A stretch of 64,000 bases of DNA from Alicyclobacillus sp. (GCA_023511295.1 JAIMBT010000020.1:17469-81468); one strand, 5' to 3'; shown: positions 49,657-59,978, numbered from the stretch's first letter. Program-made: numbers and translations. Notes: generated by a model from the sequence alone, not told the origin.

Positions 49657-50235
49657 ATGGAGTCCTTGCGCGTCATCGGCGTCGACCCTGGGTTAGCCCG
49701 GATGGGCTACGGGGTGATTGACCAAACTGGAAACCACCTCCACCCCGTCGCGTTCGGCTGTCTGGAGACGCCGCCGGAGTGGTCGATGCCGAGGCGGCTA
49801 CAGCACCTGTACGATGGACTGCAGACCTTGGTGCGAGTGCACCGGCCGGCGGTCATGGCGGTTGAGGAGTTGTACTTCTACCGGAATGTGACGACGGCGT
49901 TCGCTGTAGGGCAGGCGCGAGGCGTGGCCGTCTTGGCCGGCGTTCAGGCGAACTTGGACTACGCGTCGTACACGCCGATGCAGGTGAAACAGGCGGTCAC
50001 TGGCTACGGAAAGGCCGACAAGCGGCAGGTGCAGGAGATGGTGCGCGTGCTGCTCGGCCTCGCGGAGCGGCCCCAGCCGGACGATACCGCGGACGCGCTC
50101 GCCGTTGCCATTGCCCACGCGCACAGCGCCGCCCAGACGTCGTTGGCGAGTCCGCCAGGCGTTGTCCGGGAAGCGCCCGCTTTGCCCGGCGGAACGGTTC
50201 GACCGATACGGTACGCGAGGGGGGTCAAGCCGTGA
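49657..50235 (+). CDS. ruvC: Holliday junction endonuclease RuvC
   Basis: A 192-residue resolvase that cuts Holliday junctions with RuvAB. The four acidic active-site residues are visible in VIGVDPGLARMGYG (D), AVEELYF (E) and DDTADALAVAIAHAH (two D). An Ala/Pro-rich tail exceeds the usual length of about 170. ATG 49657 was chosen because GGGAGG lies ten bases upstream; GTG 49624 is in frame but without a Shine-Dalgarno. The stop overlaps the ruvA GTG. Confidence 0.95.
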   Translation: MESLRVIGVDPGLARMGYGVIDQTGNHLHPVAFGCLETPPEWSMPRRLQHLYDGLQTLVRVHRPAVMAVEELYFYRNVTTAFAVGQARGVAVLAGVQANLDYASYTPMQVKQAVTGYGKADKRQVQEMVRVLLGLAERPQPDDTADALAVAIAHAHSAAQTSLASPPGVVREAPALPGGTVRPIRYARGVKP

Positions 50236-50852
50236 TTGTCTTCCTCGTCGGGACCGTGGCGGCGGTTGGGCCGGGTTACGCAGACATCGATGTGCATGGC
50301 GTCGGGTACCGCGTGTACCTGACGGACGCTCACCTCGCCACGCTGCGCACAGGTGAGGGCGTTCGTGTGTACACGTACCACCACGTTCGCGAGGATGCGA
50401 TGCTCCTCTACGGCTTCGAATCGGAAGTGGCCCGCTCTTGGTTCGAGCAGTTAATAAGCGTATCCGGCATCGGCCCGAAGGGCGCGATGCAGGTGCTGTC
50501 TGGGATGGACGCCGACCACCTTGGCCAGGCCATCCTGCGCGAAGATGTCGACGCCTTAACGCGTTTGCCGGGCATCGGGCGAAAGACGGCGCAGCGATTG
50601 ATTGTCGAGTTGAAGGGGCGGGTCGCAAAGCTCGCGGGCGAAGCGGCGCCGATGCCGCCAGAAGCTGTCGCGCCCGCACCGGCTCTGGAGCACCCGGTCA
50701 CGCGGGACGTCGTTGAGGCCCTGGTGGCCCTTGGTTATAATGAGAAGCAAGCTGCGGAGCAGGTGGCCGCTGTATTGGCTGCCAAGGAAGTCCAGACCCC
50801 AGATGACGTGTCGGCGCTGTTGCGCGCGGCGCTGCAGCGAATGAACGTGTAA
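50232..50852 (+). CDS. ruvA: Holliday junction branch migration protein RuvA
   Basis: A 206-residue RuvA that binds the four-way junction. Domain I starts [27 protein letters not shown]. Domain II has the helix-hairpin-helix repeats [13 protein letters not shown] and [16 protein letters not shown]. Domain III (C-terminal 50 residues, [12 protein letters not shown]) contacts RuvB. The GTG overlaps the ruvC stop (GTGA). Confidence 0.96.
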   Translation: MIVFLVGTVAAVGPGYADIDVHGVGYRVYLTDAHLATLRTGEGVRVYTYHHVREDAMLLYGFESEVARSWFEQLISVSGIGPKGAMQVLSGMDADHLGQAILREDVDALTRLPGIGRKTAQRLIVELKGRVAKLAGEAAPMPPEAVAPAPALEHPVTRDVVEALVALGYNEKQAAEQVAAVLAAKEVQTPDDVSALLRAALQRMNV

Positions 50853-50929
50853 CGAGCAAACGTGAACAGAGCGGGTGGAGCCGCCGGGTGGGTGAGCTTC
50901 GGACAACGCCTGGAAAGGACGGAAGGCCG

Positions 50930-52003
50930 ATGTCGGAACGGATCATCTCGGCGGAATGGCACACAGAGGACGCTCCGATGGACTCCCTTCGCCCGCGCTT
51001 TTTAGAGGATTACATTGGCCAGGACGACGTGAAGCACAACCTCCGGGTGTTCATCCAGGCCGCAAAAGAGCGGCAGGAGGCGCTAGATCACGTCCTCCTG
51101 TACGGGCCGCCTGGTCTCGGCAAGACCTCGCTTTCGATGATCATCGCAAACGAACTGGGCGTGCAGATCCGCGTCACGTCGGGGCCGGCGATTGAGCGGC
51201 CGGGTGACCTCGCGGCCATCCTCACGAACCTGCAGCCTGGGGATGTGTTGTTCATCGACGAGGTGCACCGCTTGTCGCGCGCGGTGGAGGAAGTGTTGTA
51301 CCCGGCGATGGAGGACTTCTCCCTCGATATTCTGATTGGCAAAGGGCCGAGTGCGCGTTCGATTCGGCTGGATTTGCCCCCGTTCACCTTGGTCGGCGCG
51401 ACGACGCGCGCAGGTTTGTTGTCGGCGCCGCTTCGCGACAGATTCGGCGTGATTGCCCACCTCGACTACTATCGCCCAGAACAGTTGACACAGATTGTTC
51501 AGCGCACGGCAGATATCCTCCGCGTGCCGATTGATGCCGATGCCGCCCTGGAGATTGCTCGGCGGTCGCGGGGCACACCGCGCATCGCGAACCGCTTGCT
51601 GAAACGAGTGCGGGACTTTGCACAAGTGGGCCAATCCGAGCTCATCGACTTGGAGACGACCCGGTATGCGCTGGAGAAACTGCGCGTGGACGAACTCGGC
51701 CTGGATGAATTGGACTTCAAGGTGCTCACGACGGTCATCCGCCAGTTTGGCGGCGGGCCCGTGGGGCTTGATACGTTGGCTGCGGCCGTCAGCGAAGATG
51801 CGGTCACCATCGAGGACGTCTATGAACCCTACCTGATTCAGATGGGGCTCCTGCAGCGCACACCCCGCGGGCGGGTCGCAACCGAATGGGCCTATCGCCA
51901 TCTGAAGCTGCCGATGCCGACGGCAAGGGCGGAAAATCGCAGCTCGAATGAATGGGGGACGCCCGTCACCCAGCCACTGCTTGATACCGACGCACCACGA
52001 TGA
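50930..52003 (+). CDS. ruvB: Holliday junction branch migration ATPase RuvB
   Basis: A 357-residue AAA+ motor. It begins with [17 protein letters not shown]. Walker A is [14 protein letters not shown], Walker [10 protein letters not shown], sensor [18 protein letters not shown], followed by the winged-helix domain. The ATG at 50930 follows GGAAGG. The C-terminal tail is about 20 residues longer than usual. In many Bacillota queA follows directly; here sigI-rsgI intervenes. Confidence 0.96.
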   Translation: MSERIISAEWHTEDAPMDSLRPRFLEDYIGQDDVKHNLRVFIQAAKERQEALDHVLLYGPPGLGKTSLSMIIANELGVQIRVTSGPAIERPGDLAAILTNLQPGDVLFIDEVHRLSRAVEEVLYPAMEDFSLDILIGKGPSARSIRLDLPPFTLVGATTRAGLLSAPLRDRFGVIAHLDYYRPEQLTQIVQRTADILRVPIDADAALEIARRSRGTPRIANRLLKRVRDFAQVGQSELIDLETTRYALEKLRVDELGLDELDFKVLTTVIRQFGGGPVGLDTLAAAVSEDAVTIEDVYEPYLIQMGLLQRTPRGRVATEWAYRHLKLPMPTARAENRSSNEWGTPVTQPLLDTDAPR

Positions 52004-52106
52004 ACGGCGCCGAGGCGCGACCCGTGCGTCGCGCGAGGAAAAGGAGTGCGGTGGCCCCCAGATTCAGCGACCCAGAGACCGAATCGTATGAAGCGAGGTG
52101 GATGGA

Positions 52107-52850
52107 GTGGCGCGATTCCGCTTCGGCAGAGCCAAGCGAGCGGATGACAGCGAGCTGCACAGCTGGGTTGAGCTGGCCCAACGGGGCGACGACGAGGCTC
52201 GTGAGAACGTCCTCCGGTCGTACCGTCCGTTCATCCTTCGCGTGGCTTCAACGACCGCGAAGCGCTACATCCACCCCCAGGACGACGACGAGTTCAGTGT
52301 GGCGCTGCTTGCGATGAACGAGGCCATCGACCGCTTTGAGCCAGGGCGTAACGCGAGTTTCCTGCACTTCGCGGAGACCGTTATCCGCCGCCGCCTGATT
52401 GACTACTTCCGCGCGCAACAGAACGCGCGCCGGGCACAACCGTGGTCCGACTTCGATGTGCAAGACGACGAGGACAACGTGGTCAATTACGCGGAAGTGG
52501 AATCCGCCGTTTCAGCGCATGCGCTGGAGATGGAGCGGCTCAACCGCGTTCACGAGATTGCCGAATACAGCGAAGCGCTGGCCGAGTACGGCCTGTCGTT
52601 CCAGGAACTGACGGACGTCGCGCCGAAGCACGCGGACGCCCGCGCGAGCGCGATGGAGGTCGCGCGGACGATTGTCGGAGATGCGTCGCTGCTCCGCTAC
52701 GTTCGAGAGCGCAAGTCCTTGCCGCTCAAGGAGCTGACGGACCGCGCATCGGTCTCGCGCAAGACGTTGGAGCGCCAGCGAAAGTACATCCTGGCGGTGG
52801 TGGTACTGCTGTCCGGGGACTACGAGTACCTGCAGACTTACATCTCCTGA
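52107..52850 (+). CDS. sigI: RNA polymerase sigma factor SigI
   Basis: A 247-residue alternative sigma factor. The N-terminal sigma-2 region has FILRVASTTAKRYIHPQDDDEFSVALLAMNEAIDRFEPGRNASFLHFAETVIRRRLIDYFR. The SigI-specific C-terminal domain has LPLKELTDRASVSRKTLERQRKYI and GDYEYLQTYI. SigI responds to heat in Bacillus and to polysaccharides in clostridia, and is held by the membrane anti-sigma RsgI, encoded 17 bases downstream. GTG 52107 follows AGGTGG; GTG 52098 is an alternative. Confidence 0.9.
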   Translation: MARFRFGRAKRADDSELHSWVELAQRGDDEARENVLRSYRPFILRVASTTAKRYIHPQDDDEFSVALLAMNEAIDRFEPGRNASFLHFAETVIRRRLIDYFRAQQNARRAQPWSDFDVQDDEDNVVNYAEVESAVSAHALEMERLNRVHEIAEYSEALAEYGLSFQELTDVAPKHADARASAMEVARTIVGDASLLRYVRERKSLPLKELTDRASVSRKTLERQRKYILAVVVLLSGDYEYLQTYIS

Positions 52851-52867
52851 GGACAAAGGGGGAACCG

Positions 52868-54310
52868 GTGGTGTCGCGGCGAGGCTTGGTATTGGAACTG
52901 CACAAAGACGAGGCCGTCGTGTTGACCCCGGACGGCGCGTTCTGCCGCATCCCCCGGACCCAGGAGATGGCGGTCGGCGAGGAGGTGGCGTTTGACCGGG
53001 AACTTCGCCGTTCACGGATAGGCCGGTCCCATCGCGGTGCCGCGCGGCACGGTGGCTGGTGGTCTGCCGCTGCCGGCGCGGCGGCCGTCCTGGTCGTGGC
53101 AGCGGGGACGTGGCTGTTCGGCGGGGTGCTTCATCCGACGCCAGCGAGCGCCTACACGTGGGTGTCCATCGACATCAACCCAAGTATCGCGCTGGAAGTC
53201 GACGATTCGCTGAAAGTGGTGGCCGCAGAGGGCACGGACGCTGATGGCGAACAGTTGGTGACACAGGTCCACCTGTCGGGTTTGCCGCTCGAGGAGGCTG
53301 CGCAGTCGATTGTCGACTACGCCGAGGCCCATGACCAACTGGCGGCAGACGCAACCATCCTGGTGTCCATACCGGCGGGGGCAAAGGAGAACGCGTCGGC
53401 TGTTCACGTCCGCGAGCAGGCTGTGGCGGACGTCCAGCATGCCATCTCGCAGGCGGCGCCGCAGTCCGCGCCACGCGCTGCGTCCGTGGTGTCTGTCACG
53501 GTGCCGGAGGCCGTGTGGACGGCGGCTCAGCAGGCCCATGTATCTCCCGGCCGGCTGATGTCCGTCCTCGTCGCCGCAAAGGAAGGTCAAGCAGTGGGCG
53601 TTGCGACGTTGCAAGGTGGCCCCCTTCAGGCCGTGTGGTCCAACCCGAAGGCCAAGGAGGCTGTGCAATCGATTCAAGAGAGTGATGTGCAGCAGTTGGA
53701 GCAGTGGCTCTCCACGCTGACATCCGAGGGCGCCGTTGGGGGGATGAACCCGGGCCATGAAGAGCCAGGGAAGGCCGATGCCACCGGATCGAGTGGAACC
53801 CACACCGCGAACAACGTCCCGATACCCGGCAGCGCGGCTCCGCCCGGCCGCAGCGCAGGAGCCGGTAAACCGGGCAACCCGCACCCGGGGCCGGACAAGG
53901 GGCCGGGGCCAGGGAAGGGGCGCGGACACGGACCGGGAGGCGACTCGGCCGGCAATGCGCCTGGTTTGGACGGTTGGCTCGGGAATGTTGCGAACGGGCT
54001 GATTGGGCCGAACGGGTTGCTGAGCGGAGGGAGTTGGAACATGGCGCAGGCGGCAAACGTCGCGCCGTCCCATTCGGATACCGAGCATCCAAATGCGACG
54101 CCATCCACCGGGCAGAACGCATCCGGTGGATCCAACACGTCCAGCGGACCCGACGTCGGCGTCACGGTCCAAATTGGGAACGACACGTTCACGCTTCCCC
54201 TCGGCGCACCCTCGACCGACCCGCCATCCGACCACAAGTGGGACAAGAAGGATGGCGGACGCGGTGATCCGCCCCAGCCGCCGGCGAATGACCACGGACA
54301 TGCCCGGTAA
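52868..54310 (+). CDS. rsgI: anti-sigma-I factor RsgI with low-complexity outer domain
   Basis: A 480-residue membrane anti-sigma factor. The cytoplasmic RsgI-N domain (about 4-50) has RRGLVLELHKDEAVVLTPDG. A helix follows (about 64-82). The extracytoplasmic part starts with the conserved WVSIDINPSIALEVDDSLKV region (about 100-115), probably the RsgI self-cleavage module. Its C terminus (about 300-480) is rich in Gly, Pro, Asn and Ser, with runs such as GPDKGPGPGKGRGHGPGG, and has no recognisable carbohydrate-binding module. The signal it senses is unknown. Start GTG 52868 or 52871, behind AAAGGGGG. A terminator follows. Confidence 0.85.
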   Translation: MVSRRGLVLELHKDEAVVLTPDGAFCRIPRTQEMAVGEEVAFDRELRRSRIGRSHRGAARHGGWWSAAAGAAAVLVVAAGTWLFGGVLHPTPASAYTWVSIDINPSIALEVDDSLKVVAAEGTDADGEQLVTQVHLSGLPLEEAAQSIVDYAEAHDQLAADATILVSIPAGAKENASAVHVREQAVADVQHAISQAAPQSAPRAASVVSVTVPEAVWTAAQQAHVSPGRLMSVLVAAKEGQAVGVATLQGGPLQAVWSNPKAKEAVQSIQESDVQQLEQWLSTLTSEGAVGGMNPGHEEPGKADATGSSGTHTANNVPIPGSAAPPGRSAGAGKPGNPHPGPDKGPGPGKGRGHGPGGDSAGNAPGLDGWLGNVANGLIGPNGLLSGGSWNMAQAANVAPSHSDTEHPNATPSTGQNASGGSNTSSGPDVGVTVQIGNDTFTLPLGAPSTDPPSDHKWDKKDGGRGDPPQPPANDHGHAR

Positions 54311-54367
54311 GCAGATGCGGTCGGCACACACATGCCCCGTCCTCCGCTTCCTCGTTTCGGAATGTCA

Positions 54368-54397
54368 CGCCCGGGGCCCCTTGGCTTCGGGCGTTTT
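54368..54397 (+). terminator. terminator of sigI-rsgI
   Basis: CGCCCG (54368-54373) pairs with CGGGCG (54388-54393) and is followed by TTTT. Its tail overlaps the -35 of the queA promoter. Confidence 0.55.
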
Positions 54398-54424
54398 GGT
54401 GCCCGCGGCCGTGTATCGTATAAT
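54396..54424 (+). promoter_or_regulatory. sigma-A promoter of queA-tgt-yajC
   Basis: TTGGTG (54396-54401) lies 17 bases before a perfect TATAAT (54419-54424). The start point near 54431 is about 30 bases before the queA GTG. Confidence 0.7.
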
Positions 54425-54461
54425 GGGGCCTGCATGCGTTTCAGTAGGCGAGGTGATAGAT

Positions 54462-55511
54462 GTGCGGGTCGACGCGTTCGACTACGAGTTGCCCGAAGAG
54501 TTGATTGCCCAGACGCCGCTCCCGGACCGGTCCGCGTCGCGTCTGATGGTGGTCGATCCGGTCGCGGAGACGATGGTCCACAGCCAGTTTCGGAACATCG
54601 CGCAGTGGCTGGTGCCCGGCGATGTGTTGGTCTTTAACGACTCGAAGGTGCTTCCGGCCCGCCTTCATGGTACCAAGCGGGACACCGGCGGCGAAGTGGA
54701 GTTGCTGCTGACGCACCCCTTCGGGGAAACCGAGTGGGAGGCGATGGCGAAACCTGCCCGGCGCTTGCGCGAGGGTGCGCGCGTGGTATTCCCGGACGGG
54801 TCGGAAGCCGAGGTCATCGAAGAACGGCCCGAGGGGTTGCGCCGGATTCGGCTCCACTTGGCGCCTCATCACGGCGGGTCGGCGGAAGCGTTTCTCGACG
54901 AGGTGGGTGAGATGCCGCTCCCGCCGTATATCCACGTGCCACTGGAGCAGCGAGATCGGTACCAGACGGTGTACGCGGCGGAAACCGGGTCGGTGGCGGC
55001 TCCGACCGCAGGCCTGCACTTTACGGACGAGCTTCTACAGGAACTGCGGGACAAGGGCGTGGAGCTTCGGTTTGTGACCCTGCACGTCGGCATCGGCACC
55101 TTCCGACCGGTGAAGGTGGACGAGGTGGAGGCGCACCAGATGCACGACGAGTGGTACCGCGTGCCACCGGAGACGGCGGATGCGGTGAACCGGGCCCGCG
55201 CGGAGAACCGCCGTGTGATTGCAGTCGGGACAACGGCCCTGCGCACGTTGGAGAGTGCCGGTCGCGATGGGGTGCTGCAGGCTGGCCCCGGGAACACAGA
55301 CATCTTCATCTATCCCGGGTACGCGTTTCGGATGATTGATGCGCTCATCACGAACTTTCACCTGCCGAAGTCGACCTTGGTGATGTTGGTGGCTGCGCTC
55401 ATGGGACTGTCGTTCACCCGGCGGGCCTACGCCGAAGCGGTGGCCCAGCGGTATCGCTTCTTCAGCTTCGGAGACTCGATGTTCATCACGCGGAGGAAGG
55501 ACCCGACGTGA
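54462..55511 (+). CDS. queA: S-adenosylmethionine:tRNA ribosyltransferase-isomerase
   Basis: A 349-residue enzyme of queuosine synthesis that transfers and rearranges the ribose of SAM onto preQ1 in tRNA, giving epoxyqueuosine. It begins [26 protein letters not shown]. Conserved segments include [34 protein letters not shown] and [20 protein letters not shown] 54462 follows GAGGTGA by five bases and gives a normal length. The stop overlaps the tgt GTG (GTGA). Confidence 0.95.
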   Translation: MRVDAFDYELPEELIAQTPLPDRSASRLMVVDPVAETMVHSQFRNIAQWLVPGDVLVFNDSKVLPARLHGTKRDTGGEVELLLTHPFGETEWEAMAKPARRLREGARVVFPDGSEAEVIEERPEGLRRIRLHLAPHHGGSAEAFLDEVGEMPLPPYIHVPLEQRDRYQTVYAAETGSVAAPTAGLHFTDELLQELRDKGVELRFVTLHVGIGTFRPVKVDEVEAHQMHDEWYRVPPETADAVNRARAENRRVIAVGTTALRTLESAGRDGVLQAGPGNTDIFIYPGYAFRMIDALITNFHLPKSTLVMLVAALMGLSFTRRAYAEAVAQRYRFFSFGDSMFITRRKDPT

Positions 55512-56662
55512 GTACGGAGCCGGTTCGCTACGAGCTGTTGCGCCGCTGCTCCGCCACGCAAGCGCGCCGTGGACGTCTCTTCACGCCGCACGGGACCATC
55601 GAAACGCCGGTGTTCATGCCGGTTGGCACGCAGGCTACGGTGAAGACCATGGCTCCTTGGGAGCTGACCGAGCTCGGCGCAGGCATCATCCTCGCGAACA
55701 CGTATCACCTGCATCTGCGACCGGGGGAGGACCTGATTCGCCGAGCCGGCGGCCTGCATGGGTTTATGCAGTGGCCGGGGGCCATCCTCACCGACAGCGG
55801 CGGGTTTCAGGTGTTCAGCCTCGCGGACCTGCGCAAGATCAGCGATGATGGTGTCCGCTTCCGCTCTCACCTGGACGGAAGTACCCATGTGTTCACGCCG
55901 GAGTCCGTCATGGCCATCGAGAACGCCCTCGGCGCCGACATCATCATGGCGTTCGACGAATGTCCTCCATACCCTGCGACTCGGGACTACGTGGAGACAT
56001 CGCTGCGGCGTACGCTGGCGTGGGCCCGGCGCTGCAAGGATGCGCACGCCCGCCCCGACGTGCAGGGGTTGTTCGGCATCGTTCAGGGCGGGGAGCACCT
56101 TGATCTGCGCAGGCAAGCGGCGGAGGCACTGGTGGAGATGGACCTGCCCGGGTATGCCGTCGGCGGCCTCAGCGTGGGTGAGCCCAAACCGTTGATGTAC
56201 GAGGTGCTGGCCGCCACGACGGAATGGCTGCCAGCCGGCAAACCTCGGTACCTGATGGGCGTTGGAGCGCCGGAAGACCTGTTGGAAGGCGTGCGCTGCG
56301 GCGTCGATATGTTTGACTGCGTGTTGCCGACACGGATTGCGCGAAACGGTACGGTGTTTACGGCGACCGGGAAAAAGGTGATCCGCAATGCGCAGTTTGC
56401 GGAGGACTTTCTGCCGCTCGACGAGCAGTGCACCTGCCGGGTCTGCCAGACCTTCAGCCGAGCGTACATTCGCCATTTAATCAAAGCCGACGAAGTCCTC
56501 GGAATCCGCCTGACGACCTACCACAACATCCACTTCATGTTGGAGTTGATGCGGCAGATCCGCGCCGCACTCGATGCGGATCGGTTTCTCGCATATCGTC
56601 GAGAATTTTATGAGCAGTACGGTTATAATGAGGGAAACTTGCGAGAGGAAGTGCTCGATTGA
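55508..56662 (+). CDS. tgt: queuine/preQ1 tRNA-guanine transglycosylase
   Basis: A 384-residue enzyme that swaps guanine 34 of the tRNA anticodon for preQ1. The substrate-binding and catalytic aspartates lie in [12 protein letters not shown] and [14 protein letters not shown]. The zinc site CTCRVC with a downstream histidine is intact. The GTG overlaps the queA stop; the end overlaps yajC (TTGA). Confidence 0.96.
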   Translation: MSTEPVRYELLRRCSATQARRGRLFTPHGTIETPVFMPVGTQATVKTMAPWELTELGAGIILANTYHLHLRPGEDLIRRAGGLHGFMQWPGAILTDSGGFQVFSLADLRKISDDGVRFRSHLDGSTHVFTPESVMAIENALGADIIMAFDECPPYPATRDYVETSLRRTLAWARRCKDAHARPDVQGLFGIVQGGEHLDLRRQAAEALVEMDLPGYAVGGLSVGEPKPLMYEVLAATTEWLPAGKPRYLMGVGAPEDLLEGVRCGVDMFDCVLPTRIARNGTVFTATGKKVIRNAQFAEDFLPLDEQCTCRVCQTFSRAYIRHLIKADEVLGIRLTTYHNIHFMLELMRQIRAALDADRFLAYRREFYEQYGYNEGNLREEVLD

Positions 56663-56937
56663 ACAACATCCTGTTGATTGTCATCATGCTGGCCGTCTTC
56701 TACGCGCTGCTCATCCTGCCCCAGCGCCGACAGGCCAAGAAACGCTCGGAGATGATGCAACAGCTCGGGGTCGGCGCAAAGGTGCTGCTGACATCCGGCA
56801 TTTACGGAACGGTCTCCAGCATGGTTGACGACAGGGTTCATGTCGAAATTGCGCCGAACGTGGAGATTCAAGTCGACAATCGCGCCGTCATGCGCGTCGT
56901 TGAGCCGAGTCCGGCTGTCGACTCCGAAGTCGAATAA
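56659..56937 (+). CDS. yajC: preprotein translocase subunit YajC
   Basis: A 92-residue protein with an N-terminal helix ([17 protein letters not shown]) followed by [32 protein letters not shown], the YajC core. It associates with SecDF in the membrane. The start is TTG at 56659, overlapping the tgt stop. It converges with a minus-strand gene. Confidence 0.95.
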   Translation: MNNILLIVIMLAVFYALLILPQRRQAKKRSEMMQQLGVGAKVLLTSGIYGTVSSMVDDRVHVEIAPNVEIQVDNRAVMRVVEPSPAVDSEVE

Positions 56938-57055
56938 GCGGCTGGCGAGCGCTCGGTGCGGGCAGTCCGCCCGCGGACGGTCGGCTCGGGGACGGAAGGT
57001 CGGTCGCCTCGGCGGTTGTCCGTTCAAATCCGTCCCCTGCACGGGGTACCCCGGC

Positions 57056-57454
57056 TCAATCGCGCCGCAGGCCCATTCCGATGACGCCGCCAAATGCCCC
57101 AATGAGGGTCATGATGAGGACCCGGAACAGTCCGGCGGCGTCGAAGGAGAAGGCATTGTACGCGAGCAGACTGAGTACGACCATCAACAACGCGTACACA
57201 AGCCCCGTGAAACCGCCAAAGTACCAACCTCGCTCGCTGACACAGCGACTGGCAGCCACGGCCCCGAAGACGACCGCCAGGCAGTGAACAATGTAGGCTG
57301 CGATGGCCAAGCGTTGACTCGAGAGCGTCCCGAACTGGGACCAGAGCGCCACCACCACGGCTCCGACCAGCGCCCAGACAACGGCCCAGATGAGGCCGTA
57401 GAGGACCGGCCAGCGGCGGAGAGAGGCCCGGATTCCGGTGTTGGACGACGGCAT
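57056..57454 (-). CDS. TIGR04086-family membrane protein (YrzE-like)
   Basis: A 132-residue protein with four helices. Its order WPVLYGLIWAVVWALVGAVVVALW, YIVHCLAVVFGAVAASRC, GWYFGGFTGLVYALLMVVLS and LIMTLIGAFGGVIGMGLR fits the TIGR04086 family. In Bacillus subtilis yrzE lies after yrbF (yajC) on the same strand; here it is inverted. Function is unknown. ATG 57454 lies behind GGAGGTGA. Confidence 0.75.
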   Translation of the reverse strand: MPSSNTGIRASLRRWPVLYGLIWAVVWALVGAVVVALWSQFGTLSSQRLAIAAYIVHCLAVVFGAVAASRCVSERGWYFGGFTGLVYALLMVVLSLLAYNAFSFDAAGLFRVLIMTLIGAFGGVIGMGLRRD

Positions 57455-57616
57455 CCTGTCATCACCTCCACGAACAAACAGATGAACCGACGAAGCGCCG
57501 CCTCGCTGCACTCTCAGATGTCGCGGTCAGTCTATGGATATTCACCCTGTCCGAAAATGATGAGAATATGATAAACTGGGGACACCAAATCATGGTTCGG
57601 GTCTTGGCCGAAGGGG

Positions 57617-59791
57617 GTGCAGCCAATCGATACGCTTGCGGTGCGGCGCTCGACCGTACTCGAGTGGAGTGTCGGCGCTGTCGGATGCCTGGTCTGTCTG
57701 GGACAGATTGGGGGGTTGGTGCAACTCCCGGTTTTGGAAGTTCTCGTGTTGGTTCTACTCAGTGTCTCGCTCGAGTTGGTTCCAGTTCCGATTGGTAAGG
57801 TCCTCGGGTCCCTCTTGTATATGGTTCCGCTCGCCCTCACGGCAGCATACTCGCCGGCGGCGGCCATCTGCGTCACGGTCATCGGTTGGCTGATTGCGTC
57901 GTTTCTACAGAAGGACAAGATGCGGTGGTCCACCCGGCTGTTCAACGCGGGGCAATACGGGCTGAGTGCCTACGCTCTGACCAAGGTGTACCGGGCCGTG
58001 GCTGGACCGGCGGTCGGTTCCGTCATCACCGTCCGGGTCTTGCTGGGATTGGTCGCTGCCTGCGTCGCATTCATGGTGGTCAATCACGCGTTTATTCAAT
58101 TGCTGCTCTACACCCGGCGGCGGTGGAACGTTCTGGATGCGGGGAAACTGGCAGCGGTGGACGGACTCAATTTCGCCGTGGCGATGGGGTTCGCCGTCGT
58201 GTTCATCTGGCTCACCGGCTGGTCCGCTTTGTGGGCTCCGGTGGTCATGTTGCCTCTCGTCCTGGTCAGTCAGATGTTTCGGCTGTACCGCCGCATGACC
58301 ACCTTGCGGGATGTCCATACGGAGATTTTGCAGTTGACCGGGAAGCTCGACGTCGACACCCTGACAGAGGAATCGGCTCGCATCGCATTGAAGGTGGCCG
58401 ACGCCGATGCCTGTGTTGTGTACCTGCTCGACGCGTCCGGAGAAGTGCTGCTCCCAAATGCGCTTTATCCCGCGAAGGCGATGGTCGACTTCTCGTTGAA
58501 TGGCATCCACCGCGCGGGCGGTGGGGTCATCTGGGCACACCTGGAGAAGGGGACGTGGGGATACGTACCCAACACGCGCCGCGACCCCCGCGTGGTGAGC
58601 GACGGTGTGGACGGGCGCTTTTATCTGAGTCTCGCGGTGTTCCCACTGCAGACGCACGGGAAGACGATGGGTGCGTTGGCGCTTTACGGGCTGCACGCGT
58701 ACGCCTTTCAAGATGAGCCACTCCATTTGGTGCGCCTTCTCTCTGGACAGCTGTCGGTGCTGCTGGAGAACGCGCAGCTGTACGCAGAGCTGCAGGAGCA
58801 ATCTCTCCGTGACCCGAATTCGGGTCTGTACAACTACCGGTACTTGTACGAGGCGCTGGAGCGTCGCGTTGCCGAAGCGCGTCGCACGGGAGAACCGGTT
58901 TCGGTCGCCATCCTGGACATTGATTCGTTCAAGAAATTCAACGATACCTACGGTCACCTGGCGGGTGACGCGGTGTTGCAGTCTCTGGCGCAGTTGTTGC
59001 GTGCGACGGTGGGCAGCCAGGGCATTGTCACTCGGTACGGCGGAGAGGAGTTTGCAGTCGTGCTGAACATGACACCCGAGCAGGCGTTCGCGTTGTTGGA
59101 GTCCATCCGTTCCGACGTGATGCGCCATGTGGTGGAGTTCCAAGGGTATCGTCTGCAAGGGATCACCATCAGCTGCGGCATCGCAGGATACCCCGTCCAC
59201 GCCACAGATGACCGGGACCTGCTCCTTAAAGCGGATTCAGCCATGTACTGGGGCGCCAAGCAACGCGGGAGAAACCGAACCGCCGTGTACGCTCCGGAGT
59301 TTGATACGCAACTGTTCGTGGACGAGCTCACGGGACTGTATACGTATCATTTCGTGACGCAACAAGTCCGCCAAGACATGGAACGCGGCGTGGTCAACTG
59401 GGGAATCATCTGTTTCGATATCGAGAACTTTTCGTTTATCAACGCGACATTCGGGCGAGACGCGGGAGATTCGGTCCTCCGCGAGGTCAGTTGGTTGGTC
59501 AAGGAGAGTCTTCGGGCGGGGGAATTGGCGTGTCGGTTTGCAGCGGACGAGTTTCTCGTCGTCCTGCCTGGCGTCCACCACACCGAGTTGCAGGCGATTT
59601 GCGGTCGATTGGTGACCGCGGTGGAGGGGCGCCGCTTCGCGTTTCGGAACAACGTCGTCGTGTCCGTCAAACTCCGGCATCTTTCCGATGTGTGCGAGAA
59701 CATCCACGAACCTGGCAATTTGTTCGAACAAGTGGGCCGGCTGTTCGGAGAATTGAATGTGGCAGGCAGTGACCGGGAAGCCGTCAAGTGA
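57617..59791 (+). CDS. membrane-bound diguanylate cyclase with GAF and tandem GGDEF domains
   Basis: A 724-residue protein. About six to seven N-terminal helices (about 15-220) form a membrane sensor. A GAF-like domain (about 240-385) follows. GGDEF1 (about 393-560) has DIDSFKKFNDTYGHLAGD and the intact active site RYGGEEF (474-478). A second, divergent GGDEF (about 575-715) retains DIENFSFINATFGRDAGD but reads AADEF (642-646). No RxxD inhibitory site is seen. The first domain should make c-di-GMP; the second is probably inactive or regulatory. The GTG start follows AAGGGG. A possible cognate output, a c-di-GMP riboswitch, lies at 2459. Confidence 0.8.
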   Translation: MQPIDTLAVRRSTVLEWSVGAVGCLVCLGQIGGLVQLPVLEVLVLVLLSVSLELVPVPIGKVLGSLLYMVPLALTAAYSPAAAICVTVIGWLIASFLQKDKMRWSTRLFNAGQYGLSAYALTKVYRAVAGPAVGSVITVRVLLGLVAACVAFMVVNHAFIQLLLYTRRRWNVLDAGKLAAVDGLNFAVAMGFAVVFIWLTGWSALWAPVVMLPLVLVSQMFRLYRRMTTLRDVHTEILQLTGKLDVDTLTEESARIALKVADADACVVYLLDASGEVLLPNALYPAKAMVDFSLNGIHRAGGGVIWAHLEKGTWGYVPNTRRDPRVVSDGVDGRFYLSLAVFPLQTHGKTMGALALYGLHAYAFQDEPLHLVRLLSGQLSVLLENAQLYAELQEQSLRDPNSGLYNYRYLYEALERRVAEARRTGEPVSVAILDIDSFKKFNDTYGHLAGDAVLQSLAQLLRATVGSQGIVTRYGGEEFAVVLNMTPEQAFALLESIRSDVMRHVVEFQGYRLQGITISCGIAGYPVHATDDRDLLLKADSAMYWGAKQRGRNRTAVYAPEFDTQLFVDELTGLYTYHFVTQQVRQDMERGVVNWGIICFDIENFSFINATFGRDAGDSVLREVSWLVKESLRAGELACRFAADEFLVVLPGVHHTELQAICGRLVTAVEGRRFAFRNNVVVSVKLRHLSDVCENIHEPGNLFEQVGRLFGELNVAGSDREAVK

Positions 59792-59978
59792 TGGTCCGCT
59801 CTGGGTGCATGGGATACACGCGGGTAGCGGATGCCACGATGGCTCATGAGTCCTCTCCTCGCTTGGCATACTGAGGTATGCCCGGTGGGCGTCACGGAAG
59901 GTTACGGCTTGCGCCGTTACCGTGCCGTTTCACGCGCCCCCGGTGAAACTCGGTTTCGCCAAAGGGGGCCCTTCGTCT

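Noticed and set aside
52004..52106. SigI-dependent autoregulatory promoter (CCCCC and CGAA elements)
   Set aside because: Both short elements occur, but the spacing is about 20 bases and does not fit convincingly.
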